NCBI GenBank assembly: GCA_002403115.1
Contig: DHHE01000107.1
Span: forward strand, 1-7,961
Direction: 5' to 3'
Origin: a bacterium UBP2_UBA4780
Lineage (GTDB): Bacteria > Edwardsbacteria > AC1 > EtOH8
Length of the DNA stretch: 7,961 nt
Within the stretch, counting starts at the first letter, position 1. Each line of letters begins with the position of its first letter. The position numbers and the translations under genes are program-made. The notes beneath the pieces were generated by a model, which was not told the origin of the DNA, ran no database searches, and saw only the letters and a program-made list of their open reading frames with translations. Positions 1 to 5,170 of this stretch are shown one piece after another.

Positions 1-282
1 GCTCTCCAGCCTCTCCACATACAGCTCGAATGCCTTGCGGCCCTTGGCGGTCAGCCTGTAGCTTGACACCGGCTTGCGGTCGGCGAAGCGCTTATCGACC
101 GTGACATAGCGGGCCTCCTCCAGCTTCCTCAGGTGGACGGAGAGGTTGCCGTCGGTGGCCCCCACCTTCTCCCGGAGGAAGGTGAAGTCGGCCGACTCCA
201 CCCCCACCAGCACCGCCATGGCCGCCAGCCGGATACGGGAGTGGATGATCTCGTCCAGCTGCTGGTAGTCGAAGTCGGGCAC
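1..282 (-). CDS. Winged-helix transcriptional regulator (3' end beyond window)
   Basis: Read on the minus strand from a GTG at 282, this gives 94 codons open to the window edge. The product has the layout of a small one-domain winged-helix regulator. An N-terminal helix (FDYQQLDEIIHSRIRLA) comes first, then a recognition region around residues 35-54 with TDGNLSVHLRKLEEA, then a basic wing (TVDKRFADRKPVSSY) and the RLTAKGRKAFE segment typical of the ArsR/MarR-like 'winged helix DNA-binding domain' group. Family members are about 100 residues, so probably only a few codons are missing. The GTG lies 2 nt after the stop of the membrane-protein gene, with a G-rich run (297-292) about 9 nt before it as the only Shine-Dalgarno candidate, so the two genes are probably translationally coupled. 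In this group the regulator often sits beside a membrane protein and controls its own operon. That role here is inference; the ligand or signal is unknown. Confidence 0.85.
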   Translation of the reverse strand, partial: MPDFDYQQLDEIIHSRIRLAAMAVLVGVESADFTFLREKVGATDGNLSVHLRKLEEARYVTVDKRFADRKPVSSYRLTAKGRKAFELYVERLES

Positions 283-284
283 GG

Positions 285-905
285 TCAGTTGCCCCCCATC
301 TCCCGTCTCCAGCGGCGGTAAAGGATGGCCCCGGGCACCACCTGGAATAGGATCATCATTACCGCGAAAAGCAAAATATCGGCGTGAAAATTGGATGAAA
401 TCGGCCGGCCCCAAGGGCTCTCCAAATAGAACATAACCGCCGATCCCAGCCACCAGAAGACCGCGGACACCTTGAAGTAGACGAAATCAAGCAGAACACC
501 GGACACCAGGTACCCGATCCCCAGCACCGCGGCTATGGCCGGGCTGGGGCTCTGACCCATAAGGGGGCCGGCCACAAAAATAAGAAGCATGATGACTAGG
601 CCGCATGAAAGCCACAAAGCGTTGAGGATGGAGCCGGCCATGGTGCGCACGCGTTCCGACGACTTCTCCCGGAGGTGGCGCAACAGCGAGAACACCCAGC
701 CCGAGCCCATCACCGCGACCCAGAGGAAGAGATAGGCGTTGCCCTTGACTCCGGCGAGCTCTAGGGCGATGGTGGCGAACATGCCCAGGGAGACCAGCGA
801 GCCCCAGACGATGTAGTCCAGGCCATTATCGACGGCCACCCGGCGGCCGTCGGCTATGGCCTTCCGGATGAAGGCCAGTTCCTCTTGGGCGTTGATGGAG
901 TCCAT
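285..905 (-). CDS. Multi-pass membrane protein, partner of the winged-helix regulator
   Basis: A 206-residue protein with about six hydrophobic segments, near residues 29-50, 57-76, 92-116, 121-143, 145-162 and 175-196. It has a short charged N-terminus (EELAFIRKAIADGRR) and a basic C-terminus (YRRWRREMGGN). The positive-charge pattern around residues 76-87 (RHLREKSSERVR) suggests a cytoplasmic loop between helices 2 and 3. No catalytic motif is visible and I do not recognise the family with certainty. The start at 905 is supported by AGGAG seven bases upstream (917-913). It is the first gene of a two-gene unit with the regulator at 1-282 and lies directly behind a consensus promoter. A sensor or target of the regulator is a reasonable guess, no more. 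Confidence 0.85.
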   Translation of the reverse strand: MDSINAQEELAFIRKAIADGRRVAVDNGLDYIVWGSLVSLGMFATIALELAGVKGNAYLFLWVAVMGSGWVFSLLRHLREKSSERVRTMAGSILNALWLSCGLVIMLLIFVAGPLMGQSPSPAIAAVLGIGYLVSGVLLDFVYFKVSAVFWWLGSAVMFYLESPWGRPISSNFHADILLFAVMMILFQVVPGAILYRRWRREMGGN

Positions 906-931
906 GCTTCAGCTCCTAAATAATTAAGAGT

Positions 932-948
932 ACTTTGAAAAACAAAGT
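932..948 (-). promoter_or_regulatory. Candidate operator: ACTTTG-N5-CAAAGT dyad over the start site
   Basis: A perfect 6-bp inverted repeat with a 5-bp spacer of A (plus strand) lies immediately downstream of the -10 box (950-955) and covers the expected transcription start near 943. A dyad of this size and position is what a dimeric winged-helix repressor would need to block the promoter. The obvious candidate is the regulator encoded at the end of the same operon. It could also form a weak hairpin in the 5' leader. Confidence 0.4.
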
Positions 949-949
949 T

Positions 950-978
950 ATTATACAAGAAAACAGCGCTTTTGTCAA
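950..978 (-). promoter_or_regulatory. Perfect sigma-70 consensus promoter for the 905-1 operon
   Basis: On the minus strand the -35 hexamer TTGACA (978-973) and the -10 hexamer TATAAT (955-950) are separated by exactly 17 bp. Both hexamers and the spacing match the housekeeping consensus. The expected start is near 943, giving a leader of about 38 nt with AGGAG before the ATG at 905. The -35 box lies in and beside the loop of the hairpin at 959-989, so promoter and upstream terminator share sequence. Confidence 0.85.
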
Positions 979-989
979 GCGCTGTTTTC
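959..989 (-). terminator. Hairpin terminator of the solenoid-barrel gene, overlapping the next promoter
   Basis: GAAAACAGCGCT (959-970) and AGCGCTGTTTTC (978-989) are perfect 12-bp arms with a 7-nt loop. On the minus strand the GC core CAGCGCT/AGCGCTG is followed by TTTTCTTGT, the form of an intrinsic terminator. It lies 7 bp beyond the stop at 997. A second role as operator is possible because it spans the -35 box and spacer of the following promoter. Confidence 0.75.
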
Positions 990-996
990 CGGAAAA

Positions 997-2358
997 TTAA
1001 AAACCGAAATGCGGTCCGGCGGCGAAGACCCAGCCCGAGGCGTCAAGCCGCGGGACGTTGAACAGATCCCGGTCCTCGCGGTACTTCCAATCGCTGGAAC
1101 GGCAGTACAGGTAGCCGGCATGGCCCTGGATTGACAGCCGGCTCAAGAGCCTTATCTTGAGACGAGCCATGGGCATCCCGGCCAGGCCGGAGGCGACGAC
1201 GGAGACCTCGCGGTAGTCATCGAGCCCGGCGGCCTCGTCCCAGGTGATGTCCGATTTGACGGCCCTGGCCAGCCTGATGTCGGCCCCGCCCGCGCCCAGC
1301 ATGGCGCCGAAGGACAGGTCGGCCCGGGATGAGCGCAGCACCACGTATTCCAGGGTGAGTCCCCCATAACCGTAGTTGTAGGTGGCGTAGCGCAGGGTGT
1401 CGTCCAAGGAAGAGCGGGCCTCGATCTTCTGGCCCCATCCCATGCCCCCGATTCGAAAACGGTTGAACTGGGCGTAGCCTTCGCCGCCCCAGGCGTGGCT
1501 TTCCTTCCCCACCGCCGGGTAGCCGTGGGGAACGGTGGCCGCGTTGAAGTCCCGGTATGAGCGGTCGGGCCAGGAGACGAAGAAACCGCCTCCGCCCCCG
1601 AAATGGGCCCGGGCGCGCTCGCGGCGGCGTTCCTTCCAGTGGTCACCGTAATGGTCTCCGTCTTCACCCCGACTAATCCGGATGTCGCCTATTCCGGCGG
1701 CCAGGGCCAGCGAGCGGTCACCGGCTCCGGCCGATTTGGAACGGGAGGTTCCGGAGGCGCCGGGGCCAAGTCCGCGGATGGAGCCCAAACCGGTCTCCGC
1801 CGTTATCCGCACCTCGGCTTCCCGAGGCAGGCCGACCTCAACATCGCCGATGCCTGTCGAAAGCCGGCACTGTTCGGGGAGAACGTCGCCGGCGCGCCAG
1901 GAGGCCCGGACGTTCCCGGTGCCTGTCCGGACCGAGGCTTGGGCGGACACCCGGCTCATGAGGATGTTTCCCACGCCAACCCTGGCCTCGAGCAGTCCTC
2001 CAAGCCCTTCCACCTCGAGATCTCCGACACCAAGCTCGACTGTCGCTGCGGCGTTGCGGGGGATGGAGACGCTGACTTCCGGGCCCAGGCGCTTGAGGCC
2101 GGACTCGGGCACGGTGACGGTCAACACCGATTCGCCGGCGGCCACAACCGGAGCCGGATGGCCCTTGGCGACGATGTCGACGGACTGGCCGTCGGTGCCG
2201 ATCAGCCGGACCTTGGCCGCCCGGCAGTCTATTTTGATGGCCATGCCCGGCGCTAACGGGGCCGAATGGGTGAAATCGGCTTCCTGGGCCACAAGAGCGG
2301 CCGGAGAGAATGCCAGGATGGCAATCAAGAAGATGATTGTTAACGAATGATTATACAT
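997..2358 (-). CDS. Secreted beta-solenoid protein with C-terminal outer-membrane-barrel-like domain
   Basis: A 453-residue exported protein. Residues 1-24 form a Sec signal peptide (hydrophobic core LTIIFLIAILAF, cleavage near ALVAQ). Residues about 36-230 look like a DUF4097-type right-handed solenoid. The motif G-x-G-[DNS] recurs roughly every 20 residues: GVGDLEV, GVGNILM, GTGNVRA, GIGDVEV, GLGSIRG, GIGDIRI. A charged linker (about 232-252, with KERRRERAR) leads to residues 253-453. These begin with five glycines and contain alternating amphipathic strands such as FRIGGMGWG, GYGGLTLEYVV and LSFGAMLGAGGADIRL. They end in HFGF, and a terminal Phe is the usual barrel-assembly signal of outer-membrane proteins. 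The start is supported by GGAGG at 2368-2364, five bases upstream. It is the last gene of the sigma-factor operon, behind a hairpin. The location and the solenoid/barrel split are inferred; no enzyme motif is seen. Confidence 0.8.
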   Translation of the reverse strand: MYNHSLTIIFLIAILAFSPAALVAQEADFTHSAPLAPGMAIKIDCRAAKVRLIGTDGQSVDIVAKGHPAPVVAAGESVLTVTVPESGLKRLGPEVSVSIPRNAAATVELGVGDLEVEGLGGLLEARVGVGNILMSRVSAQASVRTGTGNVRASWRAGDVLPEQCRLSTGIGDVEVGLPREAEVRITAETGLGSIRGLGPGASGTSRSKSAGAGDRSLALAAGIGDIRISRGEDGDHYGDHWKERRRERARAHFGGGGGFFVSWPDRSYRDFNAATVPHGYPAVGKESHAWGGEGYAQFNRFRIGGMGWGQKIEARSSLDDTLRYATYNYGYGGLTLEYVVLRSSRADLSFGAMLGAGGADIRLARAVKSDITWDEAAGLDDYREVSVVASGLAGMPMARLKIRLLSRLSIQGHAGYLYCRSSDWKYREDRDLFNVPRLDASGWVFAAGPHFGF

Positions 2359-2385
2359 GACTGCCTCCGAACCAGGTTATTTAAA

Positions 2386-2416
2386 GCATCTCCCCGGGCG
2401 TGGCGCGGGGAGATGC
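2386..2416 (-). terminator. Hairpin between the bactofilin-like gene and the solenoid-barrel gene
   Basis: GCATCTCCCCG (2386-2396) and CGGGGAGATGC (2406-2416) form a perfect 11-bp stem with a 9-nt loop. On the minus strand it is followed by TTTAAATAA, a weak U-tract. It lies 36 bp after the stop at 2453 and 17 bp before the Shine-Dalgarno site of the next gene. I see no good promoter between the two genes, so this is probably a leaky terminator or an RNA-stabilising stem that lowers expression of the last gene. Confidence 0.55.
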
Positions 2417-2452
2417 GGGGTTGCCGGACTGCGAGTAAATCGCCGGATTATC

Positions 2453-3601
2453 CTATGAAGAGACCACCGGGGCCGTTTTCACCGCCTCGTCCCGGGAGCC
2501 GAAACGTGTCGACCAGACGGCGCCCAGGCCGACGGTAACGGCGAACCACAGCAGCGAGAAATTGGCGATGATCAGGATCCAGCCCAGCACTGTGAAGGGA
2601 GCGCCCGGGACGTTTACCAGGTGGCCGGCCAGAAGAAGGGCGTTCAGCATCAGGAAGCCGATCATGACGGAGGCCACCGTCCCGGGAAGCCGGCGCTGGG
2701 AGGCCGAGAACAACCTTCTGGCGGCCAGCAGGCAGAAGCCGGCGAAACCCAGAACGCAGGCCGCGATGAAGGCCAGGATGGCCAGGGGGATCAGGGGGAT
2801 GCCCAGTATGGAGACCGTCATCAGGATGACTCCGGGGATGACCGCCACCTGGGCCAGCAGGCCGATGCCGATCGACTTCCAGATGTCGATCTCGATGGCC
2901 CGGGCGGCCCGGGAAACGCCCAGCGGAAAGAAAAGCGAGGTCAAAAGGACCAGCAGGGCCGAGGCCGCCACCCAGGACAAAGCGATGATGAACGAGATCA
3001 GCCTGGAAATCGGGCTCCTCTTCTGGGCGACGCGGACGGCGCCGGGAAGGAAGCGGTCAACCATGCCCAGGCTGATGTTATTGATCTCGCCGCCCACCTG
3101 GGCGCTGTCCGCCCTCTCCACCTGGGCGCCCATGACCGAAACGTCGCCATCGACCACGGCCGTGGCCAGGAGATTGACCGGCCCCCCGAAGGAGGCCAGT
3201 TCGCCGCCGACCCTGCCGTCCACGGTCACCGGCCCGCCGAAAGAGGCCAGGTCGCCCTCGATGTTTCCCGCGATTTTGACCGGCCCGCCGAAGGAGGCCG
3301 CGTCGCCGGTGACGGCGCCGTTGACCGCCATGGCACCGCCGAAGGCCACGCAGTCGCCGTCGACCACGCCGTCCACGGTCACCGAGCCGCCCTTGGCCAC
3401 CAGGTCGCCCCGGAAAGTATCGTTCTTGGCCACGTAGATGTCGCCGACGCGCACGTCCTTCGATTGAACGGCGATGGTTTTCTTGCCCACCTTGACGTCG
3501 ATCTGCTCGGCCTGGGCCCAGGCCGGGCGGGCCAGCAGCACAGCGGCCAGTAAGGCGGCCGCCAGGGCGGCGATCGGGGGTTTCCGACTCTCATGATTCA
3601 T
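2453..3601 (-). CDS. Exported bactofilin-like solenoid with C-terminal membrane domain
   Basis: 382 residues. A signal peptide (about 1-29, ending RPAWAQ) precedes a region (about 60-175) of 17-residue beta-solenoid rungs. The rungs have the pattern GD-x-x-[AS]-F-GG-x-V-x-[IV]-x-G, with SFGGPV appearing three times. This resembles the polymer-forming bactofilin fold. Residues about 201-362 hold roughly five hydrophobic segments (near 201-228, 243-268, 270-295, 305-330, 335-362). The tail (RFGSRDEAVKTAPVVSS) is short and polar. Classical bactofilins are cytoplasmic and soluble. Here the signal peptide places the solenoid outside the inner membrane with a membrane anchor behind it. The start ATG at 3601 has AAGGAG nine bases upstream. 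It lies 34 bp after the anti-sigma gene and is very probably co-transcribed with it. Envelope scaffolding or stress sensing is inference from this context. Confidence 0.85.
   Translation of the reverse strand: MNHESRKPPIAALAAALLAAVLLARPAWAQAEQIDVKVGKKTIAVQSKDVRVGDIYVAKNDTFRGDLVAKGGSVTVDGVVDGDCVAFGGAMAVNGAVTGDAASFGGPVKIAGNIEGDLASFGGPVTVDGRVGGELASFGGPVNLLATAVVDGDVSVMGAQVERADSAQVGGEINNISLGMVDRFLPGAVRVAQKRSPISRLISFIIALSWVAASALLVLLTSLFFPLGVSRAARAIEIDIWKSIGIGLLAQVAVIPGVILMTVSILGIPLIPLAILAFIAACVLGFAGFCLLAARRLFSASQRRLPGTVASVMIGFLMLNALLLAGHLVNVPGAPFTVLGWILIIANFSLLWFAVTVGLGAVWSTRFGSRDEAVKTAPVVSS
3177..3307 (-). repeat. Three 51-bp-spaced DNA repeats encoding SFGGPV solenoid rungs
   Basis: Near-identical stretches of about 29 bp begin at 3177, 3228 and 3279 on the plus strand (core ACCGGCCCGCCGAAGGAGGC), spaced exactly 51 bp. 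They encode successive 17-residue rungs of the solenoid in the 2453-3601 protein. Identity at the nucleotide level over the FGGPV part suggests fairly recent duplication or gene conversion between rungs, or strong codon constraint. Confidence 0.8.
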
Positions 3602-3635
3602 GCTGTTTTTCTCCTTTTATAATGATTGTCGTTTT

Positions 3636-4208
3636 TCAGAGGCTTGTCTGCGGCCTGAAAAATCGCATGGTGATAAATACCAGGACCAAGGCCAGAAGTC
3701 CGGCCACCGCCATCTGGGTGGGGAGGGCCGAGCTCTTGAGCAGCCAACCGGCGACCTTGGCGGCGAAGCCCAGAGTCTGGTAGGCGGCCAGGCCCGACTT
3801 TAAGATCGCGGACTGAAAGGACGGCAGTATTAACTCGGGGTGGTGCAGCCACTGGGTCAGTTTGTAGGCCTTGGCGCCCATGAGCAGGGTCGGCAGGGCG
3901 GCGGCCAAAGCTGTGAGCCAAAAGACGGAAAGGCTGAGCCCCGCGGCCATTGCCAGGCTCTGCCAGGCAGGCCTGCGCTGCGGTTTATACTCCAATCCCA
4001 GCCGCCGGAACACCTCCTTGTTGAAACCAGGGCTAGTCTCGTATAGCGGCATGCGGTCCAGCCCTTCCGCCACCATCTTAAGCGCCCGATACTCTGCCTT
4101 ACAAGCCGGGCAGTTACGAACATGGGTCTTGATCTCAACCAACTCCTTTTTATTCAAGGAGTTGTCAATCAGGCCCTGCAGGGCTTCGTATGCTTGGTGG
4201 CAGTTCAT
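3636..4208 (-). CDS. Zinc-finger anti-sigma factor, membrane-anchored
   Basis: 190 residues. The N-terminal domain carries the ZAS-type zinc-binding signature H-x3-C-x2-C (H29, C33, C36 in THVRNCPACKAEY) plus C3 just after the start (MNCHQAYE). This is the hallmark of anti-sigma factors that bind and silence an ECF sigma factor. Two hydrophobic segments follow, about 83-112 and 163-184. The protein therefore probably crosses the membrane twice and ends with a short cytoplasmic RFFRPQTSL tail. Many family members have only one crossing. The intervening segment of about 50 residues would be periplasmic and could be the sensing part. The start ATG has AGAAGG about 10 bases upstream. It lies 51 bp after the sigma gene stop, in the usual sigma then anti-sigma order. 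Its direct partner is inferred to be the 4260-4826 product. Confidence 0.92.
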   Translation of the reverse strand: MNCHQAYEALQGLIDNSLNKKELVEIKTHVRNCPACKAEYRALKMVAEGLDRMPLYETSPGFNKEVFRRLGLEYKPQRRPAWQSLAMAAGLSLSVFWLTALAAALPTLLMGAKAYKLTQWLHHPELILPSFQSAILKSGLAAYQTLGFAAKVAGWLLKSSALPTQMAVAGLLALVLVFITMRFFRPQTSL

Positions 4209-4212
4209 CGGT

Positions 4213-4260
4213 TTAATTCCTTCTAAAGTACAATACGCAGAATCTGCGGTTATGTTTCAT
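4213..4260 (-). CDS. Possible 15-codon relay ORF between sigma and anti-sigma genes
   Basis: The sigma stop TGA (4262-4260) overlaps an ATG (4260-4258) as TGATG. This opens a 15-residue frame (MKHNRRFCVLYFRRN) whose TAA (4215-4213) ends 4 nt before the anti-sigma ATG and contains the anti-sigma Shine-Dalgarno AGAAGG. It has no Shine-Dalgarno site of its own. If used, it would work only by stop-restart of ribosomes coming off the sigma gene. It may be chance. Confidence 0.2.
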   Translation of the reverse strand: MKHNRRFCVLYFRRN

Positions 4261-4826
4261 CACGGTCCAGGGTAGCCGAGCGTTAACATTTTTTCTTTCA
4301 TAAGGTTACGGGCCCGGAAAAGACGGATCTTCACCGTACCTTCCGGGATTCCCAGCGCTTCCGAGATCTCGGAGTACGAGAACTCCTGCTGGTGGCGTAG
4401 GGCCAGTATCTCCCGGTAGACCGGAGGCAAGGTGGCCAATGCCTTGTCTATCATGGATTTGTCAGACAGGGCGTCAATCGAATCCATCAAAGTCTGATCA
4501 AAGCACTCGTCCTGCAGGGGGCTTTCCTCGATGTCCAGGGAAAGCACCTGGGCCTTGTTGGATCTAAGATGGTCTATAGCCGTGTTGTGAGCTATCTTGA
4601 AGAGCCAGGTGATGAAGGGGAACTTGGGATCATAGCTTGACAGGGCGCGGAAGGCCTTGATAAATGTGTCCTGGGCCAGGTCCTCGGCATCGGCCGGGTT
4701 GCGCACCATCCGGTAGATGACGCTGAAGACCTGCCGCTTGTAGCGGCTGATCAGCTTGTCGAAGGCCGCGTTGTCGCCCCCGAGGCACCGCCCGACCAGG
4801 GCGGCATCGTCCGGATTGTGGGCCAT
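4260..4826 (-). CDS. ECF-type RNA polymerase sigma factor (RpoE-like)
   Basis: 188 residues, the normal size for an extracytoplasmic-function sigma factor. Region 2 (about 22-90) includes NPADAEDLAQDTFIKAFRAL, which contacts core polymerase and the -10 element, followed by FITWLFKIAHNTAIDHLR. Region 4 (about 125-178) carries the helix-turn-helix YSEISEALGIPEGTVKIRLF for -35 recognition, preceded by LPPVYREILALRH. The linker between is acidic and variable. An in-frame TGA at 4841-4839 with no alternative start codon between it and the ATG fixes the start at 4826 or later, and the homology begins right there. No usable Shine-Dalgarno site precedes it (AAGGG is only 1 nt away). It heads the operon continuing with its anti-sigma factor and two exported solenoid proteins. 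Those two proteins are likely part of its regulon by position. Confidence 0.96.
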   Translation of the reverse strand: MAHNPDDAALVGRCLGGDNAAFDKLISRYKRQVFSVIYRMVRNPADAEDLAQDTFIKAFRALSSYDPKFPFITWLFKIAHNTAIDHLRSNKAQVLSLDIEESPLQDECFDQTLMDSIDALSDKSMIDKALATLPPVYREILALRHQQEFSYSEISEALGIPEGTVKIRLFRARNLMKEKMLTLGYPGP

Positions 4827-4832
4827 GCCCTT

Positions 4833-4861
4833 AGTATATCACCGGGCGGAAACGCAGTCAA
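4833..4861 (-). promoter_or_regulatory. Sigma-70-type promoter of the sigma operon, predicted leaderless
   Basis: Minus strand: TTGACT (4861-4856), 17-bp spacer, TATACT (4838-4833). Five of six bases match consensus in each hexamer. Six bases (AAGGGC) separate the -10 from the A of the ATG at 4826, so the first transcribed base should be the start codon itself. The promoter is of housekeeping type rather than the AAC/CGT type expected of ECF autoregulation. Confidence 0.75.
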
Positions 4862-4865
4862 ATGG

Positions 4866-4893
4866 AAAAAGGGCCGGGGTCCATCCCCGGCCC
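4866..4893 (-). terminator. Intrinsic terminator after the 30-residue miniprotein gene
   Basis: GGGCCGGGG (4871-4879) and CCCCGGCCC (4885-4893) form a perfect 9-bp GC stem with a 5-nt loop, followed on the minus strand by TTTTT (4870-4866). This is a textbook intrinsic terminator reading leftward. It lies 22 bp after the stop at 4916 and only 4 bp before the -35 box of the sigma operon, so it insulates that promoter from upstream readthrough. Confidence 0.85.
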
Positions 4894-4915
4894 CCAGGGG
4901 CCAGACAGCCAATCC

Positions 4916-5008
4916 TCATAATACCGAGATCAGGAAGATCCCTGCCAGGGTGGCCAGGGGGATAAGCCCTCCCCAGTCAACCCTCAAATCCCAGTGCAGC
5001 TTCTTCAC
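4916..5008 (-). CDS. 30-residue single-pass membrane miniprotein
   Basis: A short frame from GTG at 5008 to TGA at 4918-4916. The Shine-Dalgarno match is excellent: AAAGGAG at 5021-5015, six bases before the start. The product begins with a basic, aromatic segment (MKKLHWDLRVDWGG, reading GTG as Met). It continues with one hydrophobic stretch, LIPLATLAGIFLISVL, to the C-terminus. This is the layout of a small inner-membrane protein with a cytoplasmic N-terminus. A strong terminator follows within 22 bp, which argues that the region is expressed. The nearest upstream gene (5171-5593) is in the same frame but separated by two in-frame stops. I do not recognise a family. Partners are unknown; proximity to the sigma/anti-sigma operon, which begins just downstream, is the only hint. 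Confidence 0.6.
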   Translation of the reverse strand: MKKLHWDLRVDWGGLIPLATLAGIFLISVL

Positions 5009-5057
5009 GGCGTTCTCCTTTATCTTGTCGTTTGATTTCCCTGTCCGTCCTCAAAAG

Positions 5058-5089
5058 AGAATACGCCGAAGCCAGGTCCCGGGTTTCAC
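5058..5089 (-). promoter_or_regulatory. Candidate ECF-like promoter for the miniprotein
   Basis: Minus strand: GTGAAACC (5089-5082), 16 bp, then CGTATT (5065-5060). This resembles the AAC...CGT arrangement of ECF promoters. Read as a sigma-70 promoter the TATTCT at 5063-5058 lacks a matching -35. The expected start near 5051 would give a leader of about 42 nt. Short degenerate motifs like this arise by chance. Confidence 0.25.
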
Positions 5090-5116
5090 TTTCTTCAAAG
5101 AATTCTCAATGAACTT

Positions 5117-5135
5117 GAAAGGCCGATCGCCGGCC
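5117..5135 (-). terminator. Weak hairpin after the metallopeptidase gene
   Basis: GGCCG (5121-5125) and CGGCC (5131-5135) make a 5-bp stem with a 5-nt loop, followed on the minus strand by TTTC. It lies about 35 bp past the stop at 5171. The stem is short and the U-tract poor, so termination would be partial at best. Confidence 0.3.
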
Positions 5136-5170
5136 CGGGAGGAGCGCTGGACGAAGAGGGCTGTTGATTG

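Noticed and set aside
985..996. TTTTCCGGAAAA palindrome beside the terminator
   Set aside because: Short, AT-rich and overlapping the hairpin arm; no separate function supported.
1603..2350. Two plus-strand frames of over 210 codons opposite the solenoid-barrel gene
   Set aside because: No ribosome-binding site or recognisable motif; the minus-strand frame is clearly the coding one.
2562..3553. Two long plus-strand frames opposite the bactofilin-like gene
   Set aside because: Composition is that of antisense shadows (runs of P/T/R or G/H/Q). The minus strand has a signal peptide, repeats, membrane helices and a Shine-Dalgarno site.
4231..4243. CGCAG-AAT-CTGCG mini-hairpin in the sigma/anti-sigma gap
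   Set aside because: Five base pairs with a 3-nt loop and no U-run; too weak to call a terminator or attenuator.
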